Assembly (NCBI RefSeq): GCF_001625305.1 | Contig: NW_017802379.1 | Span: 3,806,223 to 3,870,222 of the forward strand | DNA from: Branchiostoma belcheri | Lineage: Eukaryota > Chordata > Leptocardii > Amphioxiformes > Branchiostomatidae | Direction of reading: 5' to 3' | DNA length: 64,000 bases | Shown: positions 49,044 through 60,273 of the stretch, in pieces | Layout: each line of letters begins with the position of its first letter | Position numbering within the stretch: the stretch's first letter is position 1 | Made by a program: the position numbers and the translations under genes | The notes under the pieces: model-generated | Databases searched by the model: none | Told to the model about the DNA's origin: nothing | What the model saw: only the letters and a program-made list of their open reading frames with translations

Positions 49044-49942
49044 TACTCTCCAAGCAGAGGTTTGGGTTTTGGGGGTATTTTTAGACCCTGTTCATACCAG
49101 ACTTATATTTAGCGGTTTCAACCGGTTTTTCAAAAACCGGTTTTTATTTAACCTGGTGTGAACGCAAATTAACCGGTTTTTTAGGGGTTTAAATCCGATT
49201 TTGAAAACCACCTCGGGAGGTGGTTTTTGAGGGGTTTTTGTGGGGTTTTTCCACCGAAAAACCTGGTCTGAACGCTAAGGGTTTATTGAACCGGTTTTTG
49301 CGTCATAATTCCAGGGTCACGGGGTCAGCATCCTGACCATGTGCGACCTGCAAGCTTTTTTGATCGCGTTGTTTTGACCAACTTGAGTTCGTTTCCACTG
49401 TTTTTCGGTGGAATCAGCGATGGAATCAGCATATGCAACCTGGTCTGCGGACGAGACGCTCCTGATACTTAGGTTTGGAGAGCAGGAGTCGCCGAATTCG
49501 AAAAAGCTGGGGGGGGGGGGTTGGCGAGGGCTCTACCGAAACAAAAATGTTGGAGGAGGCTGATTTCTTGAAGATAAAGGATCAGTGCCGCAGTAAGGTA
49601 AAAAAAAACTGAAGACGGCATACAAGTAAGAAGGCCAAGGACAACAATCGGAAGAGCGGGAAGAACGGTTATTCAAACTGCAGTCATGGCCGATTAATTG
49701 GATATTCACCGGACAGGATTTTTTCAAAACCGGTTATCAAAAGTCTGGTATGAACGTCTAAGGGTTTTGGCCGGGTTTTTGAAAAACCGGTTGAAACCGC
49801 TAAATGTAAGTCTGGTATGAACAGGGTCTTAGTGTGTTTTTAGGCTTTTTTTATTGGGGTTTCTCTTTTGAGAAACCCCAATAAAAAAGCCTAAAAACAC
49901 ACTAAAAATACCCCCAAAACCCAAACCTCTGCTTGGAGAGTA
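49044..49942. mobile_element. Mutator-type MITE, host of a nested insertion
   Basis: Termini TACTCTCCAAGCAGAGG and its reverse complement, flanked by a perfect 9-bp duplication, CGTTGGCCG, at 49035-49043 and 49943-49951. Without the nested element (49084-49828 plus one TTA) it would be a hairpin of about 150 bp. The right part holds a second palindrome, TTGGGGTTTCTC with GAGAAACCCCAA. It is the same family as the copy at 1078-1262. Confidence 0.85.
49084..49828. mobile_element. Harbinger-type element with a decayed Myb/SANT-like domain
   Basis: A 745-bp insertion with inverted termini GACCCTGTTCATACCAGACT (left) and the complement at the right, extending about 60 bp. The 3-bp duplication TTA lies at 49081-49083 and 49829-49831. 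The plus-strand interior (about 49430-49680) retains pieces of a Myb/SANT-like DNA-binding domain (TWSADETLLILRFGEQES, then DFLKIKDQCRSKVKK and KDNNRKSGKNG) in different frames. PIF/Harbinger elements encode such a protein and target TWA, so the assignment is consistent. It is frameshifted and non-functional. Confidence 0.8.
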
Positions 49943-49951
49943 CGTTGGCCG

Positions 49952-52173
49952 CACCAAATTTTCGATATTTGTCAGTAGATCTATGTCAGTACATGAAATC
50001 ACTTGTCTACCGTTTGAAATAGTCAGCTTCAATAAACAGAATTTGGAAAAACATGCATAAGCAAAATAGCCTGGTATCCATTCAAGCTCCTCTGCCGAGT
50101 ACTAGTATTCGGGCTGGAGCCAGAATGTAGGATGGATACCAGGGTACAGACGATCATGATGTCTCTCTCCAATGATGTGCATGTGGCGATGGTAAATTTT
50201 GACTATTCGAATGAAAACCGGTGGAATACATGTAGGAATACAGAAATTTCTGTTCCATCTGGTAGATGTCACAAATATGACATAAACATCACCACTTCTG
50301 GGCCACTGTCCCAGCGGGAATAGTCCCAATTATTCCCCGTACACAAGACATGGCCTGAGGTAGAATACACAATATGGCAACTATTGGATTAGGTCAAAAC
50401 GCAACTATTCATTCAGGCGGACGGGGGTGGATTGATTTTCGATGTGTGCTTTAGCGTTAGCTAATAGCTTTGTTGTGTGCGTAGAATGTTCTACGTGGAG
50501 TAACAAATCCTTTTTCTGTATCGACGTTTGCATTGAGAACAACCCAAGCAGAGAAGAGTTGATTTACTAAAGTGCACGCGCATTTTGTGTGCGAGAGTTG
50601 GTGTGCAAGTTGAGATGTTATTGTTTGTGAAAAAATCGGTAAAAATCTGCCCTACATAGCACTACTGTTAACGGGTCCCGGGGGCCAGGTAGAGCTTTAT
50701 ATCTCTCTTTTAAATTCATATGAACGCGCTGGGTATCGCAGAGTTATGGCGGCTGTTATCCTACCCGGTTTTCACACATCAGAAGACCAATGACACGTCT
50801 CGTTTAGCTTCGCTTTTCATCCGATTGGAAACTGCATGCCATGCGAGCCGGCATTCTCCTATCTAAATTGGATATTGGTGGGAGAATTATTTCGCTGTAC
50901 GTTTATCCCGTTATCGCGAAATGATCACCACAGACCATAAATTAATAATAGCTTGCATCTGCTTCTCATATGAACGAGGGGTGATTCATGGCATAGTTAT
51001 CCGCCAGGTACTCTAATCTACCTCGTTCGTTTCTATTTTTCCTGTTTTCTCTCAGCGGCAGCCATTTGTGGCAAATTGTCGTCTGATCTGTCACGGATCC
51101 CGCTCAGAGAAGCGCCGTGCACGCTAGAGGTGCAGTCTTCGTCTCACAGGGACCGCATCAGCAGATTATCTTGTCCGCCGGGCTCCTAACACAAGAACAT
51201 TTGCATAATTGATCATGTCGAAACTGCTCTAATGTCAACTTAGCGGCCCATTTGACGATTTATTATTCCACGGTGCAGTCAAGCAGCACAAGCAGTAGTT
51301 TGGCAATTCGAATTCCTGTTCATTTTGCAAATTGATAATTTTCCATCAGTGCAAGAACCGCCTTGAATAACGAAGGATCATACCATATGACATCAAATAT
51401 AAAACACGACTGATTTTGAAGATTAGTTGTATTATTATCTTCTTTTTCTTCAAGCCATTGGCAATATTCAATCAACAGTAATGAGGCATCGGAAGGCTTT
51501 AGGAAGTACTTCGGCTCTGTTAGTCGCAGTAGTAAGGACAGGAAATCCCTACATTTCCAAAGAAAAAAAGACTTCCACAAGGACCAAGAATCAAACCACA
51601 AAAATGCCGTTAGTACTAACTGAAGCACCGTTGCCTAGCAACAGATCGGCACCTGCGCTAATGTGGTTGACGTAGAAAAATGAATCCAACCTAAATGTCA
51701 AGTCATCTCTTTGCATTTTCGGTAGATCTGTCATGTTTACTGATATTCCCAATGTTTGCATACTGAGTTACCGTAAGTTTCCTTCCGTTCCTAAGGAACT
51801 GGTCACATGTGTTCTCTTCCTTAGTTCTTGGGTTTGGCATTTATATGAGAATCGTCCTTATTTGCTCTCCGGCCAATGCCGCCATTTTTGTAATTCCGAG
51901 CCCGACGTAGCCTGGCTTCCGTCCGCACTTACTCCATCCGCTCCCCATGGAGACTGCCTCCGGAGCGACGTGCTCAAAACGGAGGATTTCCAGGTTATCG
52001 TTAATCAGCATCAGTCTAGCAGATCTGTAGACATTCCACGGGCCGTGCACAGTCTTCAACAGACTCTCGAGACTCCCTAATGATCCTCAATAGCTCCTCG
52101 TCCTTCAGAGGGCGCCCGGAAGGATACAAGTGGGGACCATTCTGTATATATAGCTAGGGATTTCAACAGCACA
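49952..52173. other. No gene supported
   Basis: I see no convincing exon, RNA gene or repeat in this stretch. Confidence 0.4.
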
Positions 52174-52397
52174 CCTGTGGCGTCGTTGGCGCAACGTTTA
52201 GAGCGTTGGACTCGGAACCAATAGGTCCCGGGTTAGATACTCACCGTGTGTGCTCTTGGGAATGGACTTTACACGACTTCCCCCTCCTGTACGGTGGAGT
52301 GACGCCCACCGAGCCTCTTAGGCTAGTATGTCTGACTGTGTGCCAAAAACACACTACGGATTTGGTGCGCCAATGTGTCAACATCAGCACATTTGCC
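52174..52397 (+). mobile_element. tRNA-derived SINE
   Basis: The head resembles a tRNA: an A-box-like TGGCGCAACGTTTAGAGCG and a B-box-like GGTCCCGGGTTAGATACT, with an intervening TTGG/CCAA stem. A non-tRNA tail follows from about 52260. Positions 52301-52397 recur in reverse orientation at 53773-53869. Confidence 0.65.
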
Positions 52398-52399
52398 TA

Positions 52400-52595
52400 G
52401 TCTCCACTAGACTTCTTTTGCAGGCTGAATAAATCGTAGAAATCGGCCTAAAAGGGTATTAATTGGCCAGAGAAGGTAGCCGGCCAAAGAAGCTCCATCG
52501 GAGGGGAAATGGAGCTTCTTTGGCTGGCCAATTAATACCCTTTTTAGGCCGATTTCTACGATTTATTCACCCCGCAAAAGAAGTCTGGTGTAGAC
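52400..52595. mobile_element. TA-flanked hairpin MITE, copy 1
   Basis: Nearly full-length palindrome with arms of about 85 bp containing GAATAAATCGTAGAAATCGG, closing in CTCCAT/ATGGAG. The ends read GTCTCCACTAGAC and its complement, flanked by TA on both sides (52398-52399, 52596-52597). The TA duplication suggests a Tc1/mariner-like mobiliser. Confidence 0.75.
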
Positions 52596-53577
52596 TACAG
52601 CATAGTGTGCATCTACCACATACCTGTTTAATTTGGTACTAGAGCTCAATAAGGCCTCATTTGTATACAATCAGTAGAGAATCTCTTAATGTAAATCATA
52701 ATTTGTTTGTGGTTATCATGGTCACTTCTGAAATGCAAATTTTTCATTATCGTGACCAATTAACTGTTTTTTTGCTGCACCTGCCACCACTGCAAACGTA
52801 TAGTTCCATCAACATGTCCGGAACCCCAAACATAAAGTGATTTACTTAGTACTTACTTACTTTACTAGTATCCTCTTCATCTATTGTGAGACATAAGGCC
52901 ATGACTATTTTCTTCCTTGTGGATCAGTCCTTGGCCACCTTCTTTGCTAATCGCTAGGACAGTCCCGTCAGGTCATCCGTCATTGTGACAGTTCTTCTCC
53001 AGATGGTTTTGGATCTGCCTCTGTGAAAGCCTGAAGTGATCTTTTAAGATCACTTAAAAGTATGCAATATATGGGTCTTTGCTGTTGTGGTACCATCATC
53101 ACATATACTACTGATACTGATTATTCACGTTGATTGGCAGCCATATGCATTATTGGCTGAATTGCACAAGTGATTACATTATATTAAAAAACTTGAAAGA
53201 GATACACATAAAAAAGTACAACATTGACGATTAAAATTAAATAGATTTAAAATTTTGTAGGTCGGTCCGTTAAAACAAAGGCGGACTACTATTTACAAAT
53301 CTTGGTTACTGAGGCTTATTGCCTGAAACAGAAAAGATTTCCTCAGTCTTTCAGTTCTGAACTTCGGTACGGAGATGTGGTTTCCATTTCTCAGGGACCG
53401 CCGTGTGCTCTGGTGTCTGTCGTAGGGCATCAAAGAATGCAAAGGGTGGTTGGCATCCCGCATTTGCTTGAGCTAGAGTTAGAACAAAATGCTCTCCTCT
53501 GTGTTGNTACTTGTTCTTCTGCTTGATAATGTAGATATCAACGAGTGTGGTTCTCCCNNNNNNNNNNNNNNNNNNNN

Positions 53578-53770
53578 GCAGGCTGAATAAATCGTAGAAA
53601 TCGGCCTAAAAGGGTATTAATTGGCCAGAGAAGGTAGCCGGCCAGAGAAGCTCCATTCTTGGCAGGCAAATGGAGCTTCTTTGGCCGGCTACCTTCTCTG
53701 GCCAATTAATACCCTTTTTAGGCCGATTTCTACGATTTATTCAGCCTGACAAAAGAAGTCTAGTGGAGAC
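53578..53770. mobile_element. TA-flanked hairpin MITE, copy 2 (left edge in gap)
   Basis: Same hairpin as 52400-52595. Its left end is lost in the 20-N gap at 53558-53577; the right end reads AGTGGAGAC then TA at 53771-53772. Confidence 0.75.
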
Positions 53771-53772
53771 TA

Positions 53773-53869
53773 GGCAAATGTGCTGATGTTGACACATTGG
53801 CGCACCAAATCCGTAGTGTGTTTTTGGCACACAGTCAGACATACTAGCCTAAGAGGCTCGGTGGGCGTC
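53773..53869 (-). mobile_element. Inverted SINE tail fragment
   Basis: Reverse complement of 52301-52397, joined to the MITE at the same position as in the plus-oriented copy. The tRNA-like head is missing. Confidence 0.75.
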
Positions 53870-55650
53870 GGTGGAAGTCTGGTGGAGACTAACATTTACC
53901 ACCGAAAGCCGTTTTATTTTTAACAGCACACGTTCTGTACTGTCAGCTAGCTAGATGAAATACGATCTGCTGTAGAGATGAGGATACACATGCACTAATA
54001 GTAATCAAGGTGATGAAAGCTTCTTGTAGTAATCTACAAGGAAATTGTGTTACTCAAGAACCTAGATAGGTTTTTAAAAATGCATCTGGTTAAAACCGAA
54101 GAAGTTTCCTGGGTATCCTATTACCTAGAGGTCTAACCTTCATTGACGTAAAAGCATTCCAGTTTATTTCAAAAGCTACTGAGGCAGGTTGACAGTAAAT
54201 CATGAGAAGGGTAGTTGCAAACACCATATGTCTAGATTAATGCTAGAAATTCTATCATAAAACCTCACATGCAATTAAGCATACACCGACGAAACTCAGA
54301 CCAGGGGCTACAGATCCGTACACTCGTTCCTTTATTCGTCGCACAACATACACATACATCATCGAAGCCAGTCAATAGAGCTGAATCGACGTCGACAAAC
54401 GACGAGCTAGCGACATATTGCGTTACTCCAGTGAAGTCATACACTCCAGGGACGATTACTGATTATATTACGCACACAGTCTGGTATTCTCATCATATCT
54501 CACGCACTATACTATGGCGTCACTTTTATTATTTTGAAAATGGTCCATTCATCATATTTAAAGCTACATATGTCTACAGTTTCAGCGGAAGAGTCACACT
54601 GCCTTGTCGATCAACGTGTACAGATATAATATCATATCAATAACTCTAATACATTCTCAGTTTAATGAAAGAACACAAGAAACAGGTGAGAACTACGCCT
54701 ACGGATTTCTAGCTACGGTAGCAACACTCGGCCGGGACATACTATTATTTTCGCTGGGAGGAATGAAAGTATTTTACAACCTATTCCAAAAAGTCATCAT
54801 GATGTTTTCTATAAATGGTAAAAAATCTTCGAGACAATGGAAATGGCACCAAATCCGGAGAGATTGTTGGATGAGTTGTTTTCTTGGATTCACGAAATTC
54901 AGTCGAAAGCACTTTATAAAAGTAAAAATTTAGGTAAAAACAGTTTCATTCAACTTTCATACACATGAAATCGTGATGTTAAAACGAACCATGGGGGTAA
55001 CACATTTGTACATCCGTTGTGGTGGGTAGCTCCCATCAGGGAAAATAATGGTACGTCCCTTCCAGAAACGATCGCACTGTGCGACTGCATTCATTTTTTT
55101 TTCTTTCATTTTTTTCTTCCTCTTCTTTTGCGTATCTGCTTTACACGAATTGTAGTTTCCCATACGTTGCTTGCTGTTAACTATTACTGTAGAGACAAGC
55201 GATCTCGCATTAGTCTGGCCCTTTAATGACTAATTACACTACAACATTCAAAGCTGTACGTTAGCTATTTCTGTTACCGGCTAATTCTAGCTATTGATTA
55301 TTTTTTCTTTTCTCCTCTCTTTTCAGACGACAAATCTACATATACAAAACTGCACAATCTTGGACAGCTGATTACCAAAAATGCATGGTCTTTACGTAGC
55401 AGGAATGACACGATTGTCGTAAATGTGACATGTAGTTTTTGTTGTTGTTTTGTTTTTGTTTTGTTTCTTGTAGAATGAAGAAGTTTGGCTCAGAGTACGT
55501 AGTTTAAGTGGGTAAATACAGCGGTGATTCCAAAGCAGCGATGCCTTGCGGAAGAGTTTGGAACTGCAGCTGAAGCAGAAGCCCGCGTCGCCAGAGTCGT
55601 TTTGGGCTGGCGCTCTGGACAGACGTGACTTCAGCCGGATGATGGGGCGA
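53870..55650. other. No gene supported
   Basis: Open frames at 54269-54643 and 54604-54933 (+) show no family resemblance or splice context. No repeats were recognised. Confidence 0.4.
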
Positions 55651-58600
55651 TCAGTACAGCGATGCATCATCTGACGTCTGTGGAAAACAGATAAAAAGAT
55701 CTGTCATGACCTCATCCTCAGCGCAAATGGTCAAAGTTCACGGTCGCCCACTTCCGTTTTTTATGCATGGAGAGAAGTGATTATCCTAGCAAAGAATCGT
55801 CCCATTGTCTGATTTATCCATAATGTTGCTGGATGGGTCACGGGGGCATTCCAATAACAACAGCAAAGGTCTTTCTAGCAGTTGGGTGTTTGCAGACATT
55901 TTACATACGTGTATGAGTATACATGGTATTTCGTAACATACACGAAATAGACACCGAATGCCCAAACAAACAGTTGTCTCCACAATGTAAAACTCTCTGT
56001 AGAGAGATAGAAATATCTTTTGATAGAAAAGAATCAGGGACATCCTACTCATCCCCCTTCCTGGATAGCATTGACCGGTGCGCCTCTAAACGTGCCATAC
56101 ACAAGTAGTCTTTCCGTGCCTGGTTCATATCGTCACGCGTTTCCTGAGTTTTGACAATATCAGGGTATCACCCAGAGTATCAGCAGTGCCTATAACCTTT
56201 CCTTCCACGCAGCTGTGGTAGACACACACAACAAACTGTTGTTAAGGACCTCCCGCCAGTCATTAGACTAAGGAAACTGTCAGAATAAAATGAGGGAGCC
56301 TGCCTTTAGGGACAAGGTCAGCATCAAGGGCATTTGTTTTGGCGCAGAACGACCGTTTAATAGGAAAGGCATTTCAGGAATCCTTGCTTTTGTACAAACG
56401 TCAGCAACACTTTGTGGCGCTGAGTCCAACATTTGAATGGAGGCTTAAGAGGGATTCTCATTGTTTGCGAGAATTGTGCTATTTGAATTTCAGTCTATAT
56501 TTAGACGTGGACTCTCATTCAAAATGGTAAGGCCACCGAATCAGACATGTAAGACCTTATAACTACCTCATGATTGTGGAACATAATAGGGATACACAAA
56601 AAAGGCCTCTGGCTGCTAATTCACAATCCTAGTCTGACTAACGAGACTTGATGACTGGAACCGGTTCCCTAATGACCATCTGCGCGTGTAATCCTCCCGA
56701 TGACTAGCGCTGGCGCCAGAGATCACGGTACATGCTTCACCTTCAACTTGACCCCCAGCTGGATACTTTAAAAACCAGGTCTGCGCAGTTGTTATCACAC
56801 CTCAAGATGAGTGATAATTCAGTTGGATCTTTTGACAGGGATGAAAAAAAATGTATAAAAGGTGACATTTTGTCATGGACGTTCCAGTATAGGAAGAACA
56901 GAATTGTTCGCAAATCACCAATTTCCTCATTCCGGTTAAGCTTTTTGTCCTTTTTTCTTTTGCTGGATACAACTTTATTTGTGTACTCATTTTTGGGTCT
57001 TCGTCTCAGCAGACTCAACATAAATGTCAGGCTTCGTCTTCTTCCCAACGCAGATACACTCTGAGAATTATCTTAAAGCCTTCGGAGATGATCCCACAAT
57101 CCACCCCATCCCTCAGCAGCTCAAGAAAAGTTCAAACTTGTCTTGTCTTGATCCCCGCGCTGCGGTGTCTTAAGACTCAAGATTTGCACTCAAGGTGGGC
57201 TAGCAAACAAGCGACTTGTTTTTGTACCCTGTCCCCACTGCCTCTATTGGCTCCCTACTTGGTGAGAATCCCCCCTTTATACCTGTATTTAGCCTCTTGT
57301 GCAGGCCTCCGGGCGGGTGGGAGTTTTGATACTGCGTTTTGTAGAATTTTTAACACGTTTTTCTGCCGGCCATCCTACAACCAGCCGCTCAGAGAAGGTT
57401 TGTACCTGCTGGTTGTAGAATAGCCGGCAAAAGAACGCGTTAAAAATTCTACAAAACGCAGTATCAAAACTCTCTCCCGCCCAGAGGCCTGCACAGGAGG
57501 CTAACGTGCATTAAACACCTTCAGGAAGTGCAGGCCAGCCCTCTGAGGGAATCTTTCCTTCCACCGTGGGCGTATAACGCGTTACCGGTGTCTGAGAGCG
57601 AAGTTGGCGCCGAGTCAAGACCGACCAACTGTTGTTTTCCCTCAACGTAATTAATAGAAACAATCCATTTGTAAAGCCTAATGGAATATACAGGGAAACT
57701 ACTTAAAAGTTTGCAAAAATGGAGAGCAGTAATTTTACATTTTCATCAAAGGTCTCTATCATCTTCAACATAAAATAGAGCAAAGCAAGTCTAAGCCTTG
57801 CACCTTTTAGTTTTAAGGAACGAATATCAAGTAGGAACTGGGAACTAGCTCACTTTATTTATACCCAGCGGAGTTGTGCCATACCTGTTATTTTTCTTCA
57901 TTATTCCGGGCCTTTTAGTCTGACGTCAACTCCCTCGGACGACGCACTCGCCGACACCTGCGGGTGGATAAAGAACAACAAAGGCGACGTCAGGCGGGAC
58001 CAGGTGTAACAAGGTTCTCACACGGCTGGTATGTAGTAATGGTACCGTTAGAACATCCCAGAGGGTTCATACTTGCAGCATGAGTCACACGTTTTAGGTG
58101 TACTCATTGAAAAAACATTTTGTGTATTTTTATCTTCGAGGTCTCATCAGTTATCATTATCAATTTTTAATGTATTTTGGGGTCGACAACCTTATATGGT
58201 CATTTGGCTCAAGTTTTCCCGAAATCGAGATTGTCCGTTTGAACCCTCCTTTTCCTTCTACCTTGGTCATTTGACATTGTCCATGAACGTAATGATATGA
58301 TACGATATGAACTGCAACTTGAATGTTTGTAAACCACCTAACATTGCACCAGTACGACCGTACGCACAGCTATAAAGTTGCCCCCCCCCCAAAAAAAAAA
58401 ACATCCACGTTGAATGTACCTACTCCTAGAAAAAGATTTTTCTCTACTTTAAAATCCCTTCATCAATCTTACATACAGACATTATGGGTACGGTGCTTTC
58501 CACTTTGAGGGGGGCTATTTATTAGACACGCCGGCATGGCCTTTGGAAAGCCCCCAGACATCCCACATCGATCCCACCCTAAAATGGATGATTCCAATAA

Positions 58601-59528
58601 TGCCCGCCTACAAGCAAGTGCCAAGCTTCCGATACGAACAGTACTCCATCTCCATGATTGGTCTCTTTTAATCAAAGGGATCTCCATCGGGCAATCAAAC
58701 CTGAATGTAAGTAAACGCCGTGCTGAATGTTATATGTTGTATATGAACTTTTGTGACCGGCCTCAGACACCCTGGTGACGTCGAATGACGTCAACTGGGC
58801 GCTGTCCAATCAATGGCTTCGTTTTTCATCGATCGGAAAAGTTAGTTGTACATATAAAGTTAACGTCGCTTGAAAGTGTCTGTTGGAAACACAGGTTACT
58901 CTGACTACATGACAAGATGAAATGTGAAAGGAGGAAGTATGAAACGTTTGCTATGCCTCTGATCAACTGTAGGGAACTTTTTCGGCTACGAAGTTTTATA
59001 GTAGTCTGTTTTTTAGTTACAACATGGTTCTACCTTAGAGTCTCCGCCCACTGCCAGGGCGTCCTGTATGTCGGCGAGAAGATCGCTCGCCCCCTCTTCC
59101 GCTGCCTTACCCTGAGCCTCAACATCCACCAACACGGTCTTAGTGGTCTTGGTTACGGTCGACACATATGTCGTTTTTGTGTCCTGTTATGACGTGAACA
59201 GAGTACCAAAGAGGCAACGGGAGTTAGAAATGACCATGATGAAGTTAGTCCATCAACGGATACAATGAACACAAAATGTAAGAACCAGACATGTAAAGAT
59301 ACAGACGGACTGAAAATATTCCTCGTGCAAGGTTTTATAGTTAATTAGCAGAGAGTCGTGCAATAAAATCACGCCAAGAGAAATGCAGTGTCCACAAACA
59401 CTTCTTGGCATTTGAATCTTTGATCTAAACAAATTCTTATGATGGAATCAAATGCAAAGTAGAGAAGCAAGCATGTGTAAGAAGCAACAGAGCAAACTTA
59501 CTTTTCGGAAGATGGACATGGTCGCCAT
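55651..59528 (-). CDS. Putative three-exon small protein of unknown function
   Basis: Proposed minus-strand exons 59502-59528, 59034-59183 and 55651-55677, all phase 0 with GT..AG borders, giving 67 residues. Exon 1 encodes MATMSIFRK. Exon 2 (exactly 50 codons) encodes a Thr/Lys-rich start (DTKTTYVSTVTKTTKTV) then an acidic, Ala-rich helix-like stretch (AEEGASDLLADIQDALAV). Exon 3 encodes TSDDASLY and stop. Exon 2 is the strongest element; the terminal exon is the weakest, because it is short and about 3.4 kb away. The gene starts about 750 bp beyond the AHNAK-like stop on the same strand, and an ETS-like CCGGAAG (about 59605) lies upstream. I do not recognise the protein. Other internal exons may exist. 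Confidence 0.42.
57292..57501. mobile_element. TA-flanked hairpin MITE
   Basis: About 210-bp palindrome: ends GCCTCTTGTGCAGGCC and complement, arms of about 95 bp (for example ATACTGCGTTTTGTAGAATT), bordered by TA at 57290-57291 and 57502-57503. It lies in the proposed intron 2 of the small gene. Confidence 0.75.
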
Positions 59529-60273
59529 TTTAGTTTGTAGATGAAGCTACTAATTCTAGTAATAGGAGGAAGGAAGTGACGCAAGAGGAAAGTAAGCAGT
59601 GACCCGGAAGCAGATAGTTCACAGATGTCTTCAATGTAGTTAGTTCAGCATCCCATTGGTGTTAAATGAGTTCTATTGGTTTGTTACGTGATCATGAACG
59701 TGAAGTCGTTGCTATCCAAGTGCCAGGAAGGTAAACCAAACCAGCTCTTCAGAGACGTCTGGTCTGTGTGTTGACGGTAGAGGATAGTAGTGGAGAAGTG
59801 TTAGCGATAAGCCTTTTTACGACAGGGAAGTATCAGTCTTGTGTGATGCGTACAGCATCGATCTTTTACACAGCTGTCATATCTGTCACGCATCAAATGG
59901 TCTAGTCTACACGCAGTAGGACAGATGATGAACACTTGAGCTTGAAGATTTGATGTTGAATAGACAGACTGTATGAAGAGGTGAATCGCTGTATGTGGAA
60001 TGATGACGGGTTTCCCATGAAAGTTACTCCTGTCATATATTTCCACCCTAGCATGCGGGTTAGTGTTAGTGCACCTCTGTCTCGTTACTGCCACGTCTGT
60101 CCTCCCAACAGAAAGTTGCAGGGGGAGACGAACAAATCTGCTTGATGGGTCACGAGAGTGGAGCCTACAGTTGCGAGTACTAGAGTGAGAGGCTAAGTCA
60201 CTGTGAAGATTAGCAAAGTCGCCACAGGAAACCACCTGACACCTTCTTCTATCACCAGCACCATAACCAGTCA

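Noticed and set aside
53302..53526. 74-codon plus-strand frame near the N gap
   Set aside because: No recognisable domain, lies between repeats, ends near ambiguous bases.
54604..54933. 109-codon plus-strand frame
   Set aside because: Composition and lack of splice signals look like chance in AT-rich DNA.
55392..55670. 92-codon minus-strand frame with several Cys and Arg
   Set aside because: No family match, and it starts within the exon proposed for the small gene in another frame.
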